Positions 1 through 8,643 of a stretch of DNA of 61,256 nt are shown in pieces (within the stretch, counting starts at the first letter, position 1; every line of letters starts with the position of its first letter). Location of the stretch: positions 275,479 through 336,734 of the forward strand of contig JACRLG010000023.1 in NCBI GenBank assembly GCA_016235345.1, read 5' to 3'. Source of the stretch: Deltaproteobacteria bacterium (lineage in GTDB: Bacteria > Desulfobacterota > Desulfobacteria > Desulfobacterales > Desulfatibacillaceae). Position numbers and translations under genes: made by a program. The notes under the pieces are model-generated. The model made no database searches. It was not told where the DNA came from and saw nothing but the letters and a program-made list of their open reading frames with translations.

Positions 1-1881
1 ATTCCCCTTGCGGCGATTGTGCTGGTCGGGGCCTTCATGGCGCTTCCCATGTTCGCGCGCATGGACCGCCTGCCAAACATGATCATGAACGACTGGGGCG
101 AGGTCTATTTTCACCAGGCCGCTGCGCGGGAAAGCGTTCTCTCCGGGGCCGGAATCCCCTTCTGGTGTCCCTACGTCAACGGCGGATACCCCCTGGCAAG
201 CCACCCCTACGATCCCAGCCTTTCCCCGCTTTTCCCGATCACCCTGGTTTTCGGCGAAGTGGCCGGAACCCGCATCCTCCTGTTTCTCGTGTTCCTGGCG
301 GGGCTTTGGGGCATGTGGGCCTCAAGCCGTAGGATATTCAATTATTCCCCACTTGAGGCATTTGCAGCCACGTCGGTTTACGCGGCAAGCGGTTGGCTTC
401 CCATGCGCTTTTTCGGCGGAAACTTCAACGAATGCCTTCTCTACGCCTTTCCAGCCCTGGCCTTTTGCATAAGCAAAGGCCGGGCAAGCCGGGGTTTTGC
501 CGTGCTGGCCGGGCTAATCCTTTACACCATGATGGCCCAGGGCAAATACGTTTACCCTGTGAGCATCTTTTATTTGCTGTTATGGTGGGCGGTTGAAAGG
601 GTTTTCTCGCGGGGCCTAAAATCGGATGAAAGAACCTTTTCATTTTACGCAATATGCGCAGGCATCGTAATCTCATGCCTTTTGGGGATAACCAGAATAT
701 ACCTGCTTGGCGAAATCATTTCGCTGGATTCGCGGAATTATGATTACAGCATGATGAATAGCAACAGTTCGCTGTATGAAAGCCTTTATTACATCTATCA
801 TTTTTTTATTAGAATTCATGACTTCTCGAACGAAACCCTTGTCATGAACGGGCAGATGTATGTCAGCGTCGCAAACAACATGTATCGCCTGGAAAACAAA
901 TACATCGGCTGCGGCATCCTTGCGCTGATTTTTGCCCTGATATGGCTCGTTGCCAATTTCGGCGGGAAAAACAAGGGCTTGTCCATCCTGTCGATCCTGA
1001 CCGCCCTCCTTGCCGTCACCAACTACTTTCCCATAGATATCTACAGGCCCTTGGGCTTTCTGCCCGTTTTTCACAACATCAAGTATCCGGCCAAGTATTT
1101 CAATTATTTCCTGCTGTTGTTCATCGCAATTGGCGTCGGAGGCTTTTTCAACGCCTTCTGCGGCCATCTCAAAAAGGATTTAAGGAGCGCGGCTGCCCTG
1201 GTCCTGCTGGTTTTTCTCGTATTGCCGGGCATGTGGCGGAATTCCTCCATCATTCCCCTTGCATTCACGCATCCCCGCCCGGCCCGTTGGGTCAAGGCCG
1301 ACGCCTTTTTCAACGTGGATTACGGCGATCTCTACCCCAATCTCTTGCAGGGTTACGGGCTCCTCCGGCACTGGTGCGGCAACATAGTGCTCTCCACGTC
1401 CGTGGTTCCGGCCTTTCTGTGCACCAAAACCGCCCGGCAGGTGGGAACCATAGTCCGCTGCGCGGGCCAATACGCCCGGAACCCCGCCTATTCCGGCGAG
1501 GTCGGCCTTGAAAACGGTTACGGAGCCGTGAGCGATTTCAAAACGGGTTACAACCGGACAAGTTTTTTCGTGAGCCTTTTCGGCCCGGACACGGTGATAG
1601 TGAACCAGAACTGGGCTTCGGGATGGAAAACGGACCGGGGAATCGTCACCCGAAAAAACGGGCTCCTGGCCGTTAGGTTCGACAAGCCTTTCAGCGGACC
1701 AGTGACGCTTTCATACCGCCCGCCCCATATAGGATGGGTTCTTGCCCTGAACCTACTGGCGGTTCTCGGGCTTCTCCTGTGGGCCTTTTTCCGGCCTTTC
1801 CGCGCCCGGCCCGGCCTGTCGGCCCCTGGCGGGAATTCCGTCCTGTCCTTAGTCGCTAATGGAGGGGATAAAAAGATGTAA
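1..1881 (+). CDS. Polytopic membrane protein, GT-C/YfhO-like (5' partial)
   Basis: The frame is open to the left edge, so the true start lies outside the window; 620 residues follow the first possible internal start (GTG at 19). The N-terminal part has a short loop with acidic residues and a Pro/Gly-rich stretch (NGGYPLASHPYDPSLSP), the kind of first extracytoplasmic loop seen in GT-C glycosyltransferases and YfhO-like proteins. About ten hydrophobic segments follow, then a soluble C-terminal domain (about residues 410-560) and a last membrane helix near 575-595. That order (membrane core, soluble domain, terminal helix) is typical of YfhO-family proteins, which are thought to modify surface glycans with lipid-linked sugars. 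Substrate unknown. The stop is followed by a degenerate GTAGGTTGGGT-type palindrome and an AT-rich gene on the other strand. Confidence 0.6.
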   Translation: MPLAAIVLVGAFMALPMFARMDRLPNMIMNDWGEVYFHQAAARESVLSGAGIPFWCPYVNGGYPLASHPYDPSLSPLFPITLVFGEVAGTRILLFLVFLAGLWGMWASSRRIFNYSPLEAFAATSVYAASGWLPMRFFGGNFNECLLYAFPALAFCISKGRASRGFAVLAGLILYTMMAQGKYVYPVSIFYLLLWWAVERVFSRGLKSDERTFSFYAICAGIVISCLLGITRIYLLGEIISLDSRNYDYSMMNSNSSLYESLYYIYHFFIRIHDFSNETLVMNGQMYVSVANNMYRLENKYIGCGILALIFALIWLVANFGGKNKGLSILSILTALLAVTNYFPIDIYRPLGFLPVFHNIKYPAKYFNYFLLLFIAIGVGGFFNAFCGHLKKDLRSAAALVLLVFLVLPGMWRNSSIIPLAFTHPRPARWVKADAFFNVDYGDLYPNLLQGYGLLRHWCGNIVLSTSVVPAFLCTKTARQVGTIVRCAGQYARNPAYSGEVGLENGYGAVSDFKTGYNRTSFFVSLFGPDTVIVNQNWASGWKTDRGIVTRKNGLLAVRFDKPFSGPVTLSYRPPHIGWVLALNLLAVLGLLLWAFFRPFRARPGLSAPGGNSVLSLVANGGDKKM

Positions 1882-1886
1882 AAACA

Positions 1887-1925
1887 GTAGGTTGTGTGGT
1901 TCCTTGCGAAGCGCTGGCTCACCCA
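1887..1925. repeat. Degenerate GTAGGTTGGGT...ACCCA palindrome
   Basis: GTAGGTTGTGTGG on the left and CTCACCCAGAAT on the right match the two arms of the better preserved copies near 24.4 kb and 48.9 kb, with several mismatches. It lies between the end of the membrane protein and the end of the AT-rich minus-strand gene. Confidence 0.45.
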
Positions 1926-1928
1926 GAA

Positions 1929-2615
1929 TTACGTATTCCACCAGCAATAATATAAGCGTGAGTTTTTGCGGTCATAAACCAAGTGCCAATGCACCTCGCC
2001 GTCATCTTTTTTGAAAAACAGACCATCTTTTACGGTGTCGAGGTTATATAATGGTGTGCGATAGGCTTTATCAATTTGTCCTGGTCCATAAATAAAATCA
2101 AATTTTTGAATTTGTTTATTCCAAGTTTCGAGTTCATTAATTTGTTTTCCTGTAATTTTGCTTATCAACTTTTCAAGATCAGACTTATCAGCAGAGAACG
2201 CTATAAAAATTGTATGGTCCTGAAAACCATCTGTATAAAAGTATGCATTGATAACATTATTTTTAAGTTTGAACTCATCTTTAATAATTTTTATTGCTTC
2301 ACTATTAATAAATATTTTTGGCTTACTCGTGTTTTCCGTTGCCTTATTAAATGAAATAAAAATTGTGCACGAAATAAGAATCAAAACTATAAATATTGAA
2401 GATGCTATAATATAAAAAGTCTTGGCTCGATATCTATAAATAAAATATGCACAAGGTATTAGTGCAATAAATAATATTTTTGCGTCAATATGTACGCCAA
2501 TTATATCAAAACATTTATATATTATAAAAAATAATCCCAATTCAATTGTTGCGTATATCACAGCCAAAATATATTTATAATGATTGTATTTGGATTCAAG
2601 CTCCATTGCTGACAT
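1929..2615 (-). CDS. AT-rich orphan membrane protein
   Basis: 228 residues, family not recognised. Three hydrophobic segments occupy about residues 14-36, 46-62 and 66-90. A soluble C-terminal part of about 140 residues follows and ends in a Trp/Tyr-rich tail (LYYCWWNT). The start ATG-TCA-GCA-ATG has no strong Shine-Dalgarno, and the second ATG is an alternative. Base composition is far more AT-rich than the surrounding genes and codon use favours AAA, ATT and TTT, which suggests recent acquisition. It lies tail to tail with the GT-C-like gene, separated by a degenerate palindrome. No conserved enzyme motif seen. Confidence 0.6.
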   Translation of the reverse strand: MSAMELESKYNHYKYILAVIYATIELGLFFIIYKCFDIIGVHIDAKILFIALIPCAYFIYRYRAKTFYIIASSIFIVLILISCTIFISFNKATENTSKPKIFINSEAIKIIKDEFKLKNNVINAYFYTDGFQDHTIFIAFSADKSDLEKLISKITGKQINELETWNKQIQKFDFIYGPGQIDKAYRTPLYNLDTVKDGLFFKKDDGEVHWHLVYDRKNSRLYYCWWNT

Positions 2616-2757
2616 CCAATCACACGCAAAAGATTGTAATTAATCGATTCATGCAGGCCAATCACAAGCTGCCCTGTGGACGGCTTGTTACAGTGGCGCG
2701 TTTTTCGTCATATTCCACGCCCCCAGGGGTAGTCCCCGATCTTTTCCAGCATGAATT

Positions 2758-3120
2758 TCATTTTACCAGCACAAAGCGTTCAGCCAAATATCCATCATGA
2801 GTGAATGGCGGCTCCTTCTTAATTCTATTTTCCCATTCTTCTCTTGATTCATTATTTTTATAAACCATGGCGGTGCCAAATAGTCTTATTGTTTTTCCGA
2901 TGGTTTCTTTTGGTAGAGTAAATCCTCTTAACGAGACAGAAAAATTTTTGCAAACAAGAGTATCGCCTATTTTTGAACGAAATAACTTACCTTCAACAGC
3001 CACCTTTTTCCCTTCGGCACTTTGAAATTCATCCTTGGTTTTAATAACAGTATGCCCCTCGGTTTCTGTAAACATAAAACAAATTAACAAAAAAAATAGT
3101 GAAATAACAATTGGCTTCAT
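2758..3120 (-). CDS. Small exported protein, family not recognised
   Basis: 120 residues with a clear N-terminal signal peptide (Met-Lys, then a hydrophobic core ISLFFLLICFMF, cleavage likely after the TETEG region), so it should be exported. There is no lipobox cysteine in the right place. The mature part, of about 95 residues, has alternating hydrophobic strands (KVAVEGKLF, DTLVCKNFSVSLRGF, KTIRLFGTAMVY). This pattern suits a small beta-barrel such as an OB-like domain, but that is inference. It is AT-rich like the next gene downstream (1929-2615), and the two may have arrived together. Function unknown. Confidence 0.5.
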   Translation of the reverse strand: MKPIVISLFFLLICFMFTETEGHTVIKTKDEFQSAEGKKVAVEGKLFRSKIGDTLVCKNFSVSLRGFTLPKETIGKTIRLFGTAMVYKNNESREEWENRIKKEPPFTHDGYLAERFVLVK

Positions 3121-3174
3121 ACATTACCTCACAGATTCTTCATTGGTGAAATTGGGGCATTTCGATAGGCAGTT

Positions 3175-3204
3175 GGGGGGGGGCGAAGGCCCCCCGGCCG
3201 CCGG
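3175..3204 (-). terminator. Hairpin after the glutamate synthase operon
   Basis: On the minus strand a GGGGGG / CCCCCC stem encloses CCTTCG. It sits 20-50 nt beyond the stop of the last operon gene. No long U-tract follows, so it may act only as a 3' stabiliser or a weak terminator. Confidence 0.45.
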
Positions 3205-3222
3205 AGGCATGTTTTTTCTTCG

Positions 3223-5553
3223 CTATAATGGGCTGTTCTCGGTAAGGTTCCACACCCCGCAAGGGCAGGCCCCCATGCAGAAGCCGCAGCCGATGCAAAG
3301 CGCCGCGTTCACCGTCATTTCAAAGCCCTTGTCGGGAAGGCTGGTGCGGGAGATGGCACCCTTGGGGCAGATTTCAGCGCAGATTCCGCAGTCCCGGCAA
3401 AGCCCGCAGGACGAGCAGTTGCCCGCGCAGTCGCCGGTGTCGGAAAAGGTCCGCTTTTTGGGGTCGAAATAGGCCAGGTTCACCCGGTTCAAGGGAATCA
3501 CGGCCTTGAAGGTTCTTTTGGGAAGCCTGCCCGACAAAAGCTCGTGCATGGCCTCCGCCGCCTTTTTTCCCGCGCCTATGGCGTCGGTGAGAAGGCCGGG
3601 CCGGACGATGTCTCCCACCGCGAAAATCTTGGGGTCGGTGGTGCGAAAGTTTTCGTCCACCGTAATAAAGCCTTTTTGGGTCTGCACGGTTTCCGGAAGG
3701 AACCCGGTTTCCGGCGCGTCTCCGATTGACACCACCACGGTGTCGGCGTCAAGGGCCGTCCCGTCCGTAAAGAGCACGTCCTTTTCGCGGATTTCCTTCG
3801 TAAAAAGCGGCCACAAGAATTTCGCGCCCGCCTTTTCGGCGGCGTCCCGTTCCTTGCCGAAGGCCGCCGGTTTCTGGACGTCCACCAGGGTGACGGATTC
3901 CGCCCCCAGGGCAAAGGCCGAGGAGGCCACGTCGCAGCCCACGTTTCCGGCCCCTATCACCACCACTTTTTTTCCGGCCTTCGCCTTGCCGCTTTTAAAG
4001 GCCCGCAGAAAGTCGAGGGCGCTTTCCGCCCGCTCGATTCCCGGAACCGGCAGCATCCTGGGCTTGGAGGCCCCCGCCGCCATCACCACGAAATCGTACC
4101 GGGCGGCAAGATGGGAAACGCCGTCCCGGTCCAGGTCCTTTTTGAGGGTGACGTGGGGAATCACTTCCCGCACCCTTTTAAGCTCTGCGGACAAAACCTC
4201 CGGCGGGATGCGTTCGGGGGGAATTGCGGTGGAAAGCTTGCCACCAAGCTCTTTTTCCCGGTCGTAGACAGTGGCCTCGTGGCCCTTGAGCCGAAGCTGC
4301 CAGGCAACCGAAATTCCGGCAACGCCGCCGCCCACAACCGCTATCTTTTTGCCGGAAAGGGGCGGTAGATCGGGAGTTTTGGCGGCAAGGCTCGCGCGGC
4401 CCAGAACGCCCACGTCGATGGGGGTCATGCCTAGGCTGTTACGGGTGCAGCCGCCCATGCATAGGTTGGGGCAGAGGTAGCCGCAGACCGTGGCGGGAAA
4501 GGGCGAGTAAAGAAGGGAAACATTCACCGCCTCCTCGGTTTTGCCCTCGCGGACCAGCCGCCAGCGCTCGGATACCGGGATGCCACTGGGGCAGGCCGCC
4601 TCGCAGGGGGAGGCGTGCTTTCTGTTCTCCCACACCGGAACGAACCGACGAAGCTCGCCCGTGGTGACCACCTCTATGACTCCGCGTTCGCCGTCCAGAA
4701 GATCGCCTACAAGGCCGCCTGTTCCAAGCTCGTGATCCCAGACATTGCGCCTGAACTCGCTCATGGCCCGCCTGGGCTTGGCAGCCTTTTCGTGGGGGGA
4801 GCGTGCCTCTATGAGGCTCCACTCCTCACGACGGGTAAGAAGCGGCATTAGCCCGGTTTTTTTGACCCGGAAGAGGAAATCGCCCAATCCTTCAAGCAGC
4901 CATTCCCAGTCACTGTCCTCTATGGGAGCGAGCTTGGCGTCGGCCTCTGAAAAGCCCCTGTGAGGCCCGCGAACGAAGATGCGCCCGCGCACCATGCCCA
5001 CGCAGGGGCGGAAACCCAGCACGTTTTCGGGGTTCTGGGGGCTAAGGCCGCAGACCACGGCGGTTCCGCCCGCCATGAATTCGGCGAAGTAGTCGCCCAC
5101 GCCGCCCAATACCCAAAGCTGGGGCGGCATGAAGCGCGGGTTGGCCTTGGTCATGGTCATGCCGCGCGCGCCTATGTTGCCAGCGATCATTATGCGGCCC
5201 TGGGCCATGGCGTTGCCCACGCCGTTGGTGGCGTTGCCGTGCACCACTATGGTCGCGCCCGCGTTCAGCCAGCCCACGTCGTCCGAGGCCGGGCCCAGAA
5301 TTTCGACGGTGGTGTTGGCGCAGCCAAGGCTTCCGGTGCGCTGGCCGGACTGGCCGGTGATGGTGACCGAAACCCGGTCTTCGCCTGCGGCCCACAGCCT
5401 GCCGCCTATGCCGTGCTGGCCCCGCGCATCCACCAGGATGCGGCGCTCGCCCTTGGCCACGGCCTTCTGGATCAACTCCTCCAGAACCCGGCTTTCGAGC
5501 CTCACCCCGTTTTCAACCCCGGATATCCGGCAGTATTCTTCATGGTCCGTCAT
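3223..5553 (-). CDS. Glutamate synthase GXGXG domain fused to GltD-like oxidoreductase and ferredoxin
   Basis: Three modules form one chain of 776 residues. Residues about 1-245 are the GXGXG beta-helix domain normally at the C-terminus of the large GOGAT subunit (repeated GxGxxG turns such as GNATNGVGNAM and GNIGARG). Residues about 300-685 are a GltD-type flavoprotein: N-terminal cysteine clusters (CEAAC, then CGYLC-CMGGC), an FAD motif VGGGVAGIS and a second nucleotide motif GAGNVGCD. The last 90 residues carry ferredoxin cysteines (CGNCSSCGLCRDCGIC, CIGCGFCMGAC). It should pass electrons from NAD(P)H or ferredoxin to the FMN subunit encoded upstream. The start is the ATG at 5553, preceded by GGAG at 7 nt; the longer start five codons upstream lacks this. 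It is the last gene of the operon. The split into subunits resembles archaeal-type glutamate synthase. Confidence 0.85.
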   Translation of the reverse strand: MTDHEEYCRISGVENGVRLESRVLEELIQKAVAKGERRILVDARGQHGIGGRLWAAGEDRVSVTITGQSGQRTGSLGCANTTVEILGPASDDVGWLNAGATIVVHGNATNGVGNAMAQGRIMIAGNIGARGMTMTKANPRFMPPQLWVLGGVGDYFAEFMAGGTAVVCGLSPQNPENVLGFRPCVGMVRGRIFVRGPHRGFSEADAKLAPIEDSDWEWLLEGLGDFLFRVKKTGLMPLLTRREEWSLIEARSPHEKAAKPRRAMSEFRRNVWDHELGTGGLVGDLLDGERGVIEVVTTGELRRFVPVWENRKHASPCEAACPSGIPVSERWRLVREGKTEEAVNVSLLYSPFPATVCGYLCPNLCMGGCTRNSLGMTPIDVGVLGRASLAAKTPDLPPLSGKKIAVVGGGVAGISVAWQLRLKGHEATVYDREKELGGKLSTAIPPERIPPEVLSAELKRVREVIPHVTLKKDLDRDGVSHLAARYDFVVMAAGASKPRMLPVPGIERAESALDFLRAFKSGKAKAGKKVVVIGAGNVGCDVASSAFALGAESVTLVDVQKPAAFGKERDAAEKAGAKFLWPLFTKEIREKDVLFTDGTALDADTVVVSIGDAPETGFLPETVQTQKGFITVDENFRTTDPKIFAVGDIVRPGLLTDAIGAGKKAAEAMHELLSGRLPKRTFKAVIPLNRVNLAYFDPKKRTFSDTGDCAGNCSSCGLCRDCGICAEICPKGAISRTSLPDKGFEMTVNAALCIGCGFCMGACPCGVWNLTENSPL

Positions 5554-5593
5554 TTTCGTGCTCCGCAATCGCCCATCAGGACAATTTGTATTC

Positions 5594-5619
5594 CGTAGGG
5601 GCGACCGGCCGGTCGCCCG
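5594..5619. repeat. Perfect short palindrome between operon genes
   Basis: CGTAGGGGCGACCGGCCGG continues into its own reverse complement (GGCGACC / GGTCGCC with a central GGCCGG). It lies in the 84 nt spacer between the second and third glutamate synthase genes. Palindromes of the GTAGGGGCGACC type recur between genes in many bacterial genomes. In RNA it would fold into a hairpin of about 10 bp and could modulate expression of the downstream gene. Confidence 0.6.
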
Positions 5620-5637
5620 CTTTTGAACGCACCAGTA

Positions 5638-7269
5638 TTACACAACATACCTTATGCCCAGCCTCTGGGCGGCTTCGTAATCATCAATGCCCAAAGCATC
5701 CGACATGCCGATGGGAAGCGACGTTGACCGTCCCAGCGGGGCCACGATTTTCTTGAGCTCGGTGTCGAAGCAGATGAAAACGTCCACCACGCGCTCGGCC
5801 ACCTTTTCGGGATCAAGGCGGCGGTAGATGCGCTGATCCTGGCTCGTGATACCCTTGGGGCAGAGGCCCACGTTACAGATGTTGCACCGGTCGGTCTCCG
5901 AGCCCACGCAACCCGCCGCAGCCTGCATGATGTATTTCCCCACCTGGACACCCGAAGCCCCAAGCATGATAAGCGCCGCCGTGTTGGCGGCGAGGTTGCC
6001 GCTTTTTCCGATTCCGCCCCCCGCGAAAAGGGGGAGCTCGTTTTGCTTCCCGACTTTTACGAGGTTGTCATAGCAGTCCCTAATATTGCTGGCTATGGGG
6101 TGCCCCATGTGATCCATGGATACGGCGTAGGCGGCTCCCGTGCCGCCGTCCTCGCCGTCTATGGCGAGTCCCGCCGCGTAGGGGTTTCGGGCAAGGTTGT
6201 TTAAAACCGCAAGGGCCGTTGAAGTGCCTGAAATCTTGGGATAGACGGGAACGCGGAAGCCCCAGGCCATGCTCATGGACTGGATCATCTTGGCCACTGA
6301 TTCTTCAATGGAGTACTGGGTCTGATGGGTGGGGGGCGAAGGCAGGCTTACCCCTGTTGGCACTCCGCGAATGGCTGCTATGAGCTTATTGACCTTGTGC
6401 CACATCAAAAGGCCGCCGTCCCCCGGCTTGGCCCCCTGGCCGTACTTGATCTCGATGGCGCAGGGGTCTTCCTTCATTTCGGGGATTGCGTGGATGATCT
6501 CGTCCCAGCCGAAGTAGCCGGAGGCGATCTGGAGGATGACGTACTTGAGGAAGCGGCTTCGCAGAAGCCTTGGGGGGCATCCGCCCTCGCCGGTGGAGAT
6601 TCGAACCGGCATCCCCATTTCCTCGTTGAGATAGCTCACTCCCATCTGGAGCCCCTCCCACATGGTGGGGGAGAGAGCGCCGAAGCTCATGCCGCCGATG
6701 ATGAGGGGGTAGATTTCCCGCACGGGCGGAATCCAGCCCTGGTCCCGGAAAAGGTCCAGGCTCTGTTCGGGGGGAAGTATCCGGCCCAGAAGTGTGCGAA
6801 GCTCGAACTCGTGGCGGCCCGCGTCAAGGGCCGGGTCTGTTAGCATTGAAATGCGGGTGAACTTGATGCGGTCCAAGACGCCCCCCGGCGCGTTTCGGCG
6901 TCCGCCCCGGTTGCGGGCGGCCCCGCCCTGGTTGCGGTGAAACCTGAGCTTGTCCGGCTCGTCGTTCCGAATCGGCATTATGGCGTTATTGGGGCAGACG
7001 GTGTTACACAGGCCGCAGCCCACGCAGGCGAAGGCCGGTTCGGTCTTCTGCCGCACGGCGTAGAACACGGCGTGCTCGCTTTTCGCCTTGGTCTGGGCGG
7101 TGTTGACGCCAACGGTGCGCTTTGCCGAAACCCCAAGCTCTATGGCCCTCACCGGGCAGGCCGCCGTGCACCTGCCGCACAGGGTGCAGGCGTCGATGTC
7201 CCAATCTATGATCCAGGGAAGGTCTTTTAAGCCAAGCGTGCTTGGGCCAATGGTTCCCACTGGTTGCAT
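5638..7269 (-). CDS. Glutamate synthase FMN-binding subunit with N-terminal ferredoxin domain
   Basis: 543 residues. The first 90 carry two 4Fe-4S motifs (CTLCGRCTAACP and CVGCGLCNTVCP). The rest is the FMN-binding glutamate synthase barrel: IIGGMSFGALSP, STGEGGCPP, YGQGAKPGDGG, DGEDGGTGAA and the 3Fe-4S region around CNICNVGLCPKG. It makes glutamate from 2-oxoglutarate and ammonia delivered by the amidotransferase subunit. The start is the ATG at 7269, preceded by GAGGTGA. The frame stays open further upstream but only within the 3' end of the amidotransferase gene. The two genes overlap by 43 nt, which suggests coupled translation. Equivalent to the central part of bacterial GltB. Confidence 0.9.
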   Translation of the reverse strand: MQPVGTIGPSTLGLKDLPWIIDWDIDACTLCGRCTAACPVRAIELGVSAKRTVGVNTAQTKAKSEHAVFYAVRQKTEPAFACVGCGLCNTVCPNNAIMPIRNDEPDKLRFHRNQGGAARNRGGRRNAPGGVLDRIKFTRISMLTDPALDAGRHEFELRTLLGRILPPEQSLDLFRDQGWIPPVREIYPLIIGGMSFGALSPTMWEGLQMGVSYLNEEMGMPVRISTGEGGCPPRLLRSRFLKYVILQIASGYFGWDEIIHAIPEMKEDPCAIEIKYGQGAKPGDGGLLMWHKVNKLIAAIRGVPTGVSLPSPPTHQTQYSIEESVAKMIQSMSMAWGFRVPVYPKISGTSTALAVLNNLARNPYAAGLAIDGEDGGTGAAYAVSMDHMGHPIASNIRDCYDNLVKVGKQNELPLFAGGGIGKSGNLAANTAALIMLGASGVQVGKYIMQAAAGCVGSETDRCNICNVGLCPKGITSQDQRIYRRLDPEKVAERVVDVFICFDTELKKIVAPLGRSTSLPIGMSDALGIDDYEAAQRLGIRYVV

Positions 7270-8363
7270 ACCGTCACCTCTTTGCGCGTCTGGGAAACGT
7301 AAACCGTATCCATGTACATTGGCTGGAAATCCGCGCCCTTGTCCCTGTCGGGTATGGCGCTGTCTAACGCGCACATTTCGGACGAAAAAGCCCATCTGCC
7401 CGGACGCCCGCCAACAATCCCGGGCCGCAGCTTCTTGCGGTCCTGGGCCATGAAAAGGGTGCGGTCGGGAAGGCAGCCTATCACGCAGTTGGGGCCGTCC
7501 GTGATAAGGGGGCGGCAGGCGTGCTTCAGGTTGGCCAGAAACGCGCCGTCGGGATGTTTTTTGATGTCCTCGTCCACAAGCGGGGTGATTATGTGCTTGT
7601 AGGCGGCAAGGGGCAGCTTCAGAAAATGCTGGCTGTAATGCAGAATGTGGGTGAAGACCTCGGAATCAGAGTTGTAGCCCGAATAGCCCGAAAAACCCCG
7701 CGAGGACAAAAATTCGCGTATGGGCACAAAGGCGGTGTTCTCGCCGTTGGTCATGGATGCCACGCCCTGGATGAAAAAAGGGTGGCAGGCATAGAGGTTG
7801 ATGGCGTAGTTGGTGTTCTGCCGCCCCTGGGCCATGATGACCCGCGCCCGAAGGTCGTCACGGGCAAGCCCCAGGTACTGGGCCACCGTTAGCGGATCGC
7901 CTATCTCCTTAATCATGATCACGTCGGGCCAGAAGCTGTAGACGATCATGTCGCCCTCGGCCTCGCCCATCTTGCGGAGTTTGAGGCGAATTTCCATTAA
8001 TTTATCCATCTTGCGCCCGTGGGGCATTCCGTCCCAGTCCTCCGGGTACTCGTAGGCCCTTATAAGGTACCTGTCACGGCGGGGGATCCCCGGAGGCGGA
8101 GTTGCCGGAAGGCGCATGGAAACCTTGTATTTGGTGGTGAAGCCCACTTCCATCATGAAGGAGTCCAGGCGCTTCAGGCCCTGGACCGAGAATATGCCCG
8201 AAAGTATGGGCGCATCCTTCATTTCCTCGAAGGGGCCGGACAGATCGGTGAGATAAAGCCCGACGCCGCTTCCGTCGTGGCCTTCCCGCATCACGTCCAG
8301 GGCCTTTAAGGCCACCATGGGCGATAATGGCTCGTCACTGGTTATGGCAAAAAGCCGACACAT
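7227..8363 (-). CDS. Glutamate synthase class II glutamine amidotransferase subunit
   Basis: 378 residues. The chosen ATG is followed directly by Cys-2 (MCRLFAITS), the nucleophile of Ntn-type class II amidotransferases after removal of Met. An upstream in-frame start would bury it, and AAGGAG precedes this ATG. The motifs GHDGSGVGLY and NGENTAF and the later Asn/Gly/Asp-rich stretch fit the family. It should hydrolyse glutamine and pass ammonia to the FMN subunit encoded next, with which it overlaps by 43 nt. First gene of the operon; a terminator separates it from the ATPase gene upstream. Confidence 0.88.
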   Translation of the reverse strand: MCRLFAITSDEPLSPMVALKALDVMREGHDGSGVGLYLTDLSGPFEEMKDAPILSGIFSVQGLKRLDSFMMEVGFTTKYKVSMRLPATPPPGIPRRDRYLIRAYEYPEDWDGMPHGRKMDKLMEIRLKLRKMGEAEGDMIVYSFWPDVIMIKEIGDPLTVAQYLGLARDDLRARVIMAQGRQNTNYAINLYACHPFFIQGVASMTNGENTAFVPIREFLSSRGFSGYSGYNSDSEVFTHILHYSQHFLKLPLAAYKHIITPLVDEDIKKHPDGAFLANLKHACRPLITDGPNCVIGCLPDRTLFMAQDRKKLRPGIVGGRPGRWAFSSEMCALDSAIPDRDKGADFQPMYMDTVYVSQTRKEVTVCNQWEPLAQARLA

Positions 8364-8570
8364 GGGTGTCTCCTTTGAAACGGTCCACAAAATTCAATTC
8401 TGCCGCCGCCGCCCCGACAGGCCGCCGTTGGCGGAAACTTTTTTTATAATATTTTTGGGATTGGTTGCCAAGAAAAAAAGCCATTATGATGATTATGGCT
8501 GGGAAGTGAGTGTGACTGATTGAAATGGGGACGAACAACATTTGTCATGCGGAATAATTTTTACGGCCAG

Positions 8571-8628
8571 AAAAAAAGGGGAGGGGGGAACTTTCAGCTT
8601 AATCAACTGAAAAGGCCATCCCTCCCCC
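8571..8628 (-). terminator. Rho-independent terminator after the P-loop ATPase gene
   Basis: On the minus strand GGGGGAGGG pairs with CCCTCCCC, and an inner CAGTT/AGCTG region adds TTTCAG/CTGAAA pairing. Seven U residues follow. It lies 16 nt after the stop of the ATPase gene and ahead of the glutamate synthase operon. Apart from this hairpin, the roughly 280 nt spacer shows nothing I recognise. Confidence 0.75.
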
Positions 8629-8643
8629 AATAATAAGAATCTG

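Noticed and set aside
7270-7395. Upstream start for the FMN subunit of glutamate synthase
   Set aside because: The added 42 residues lie inside the amidotransferase gene in another frame, are Arg/Gln-rich and lack a ribosome site; GAGGTGA precedes the ATG at 7269.
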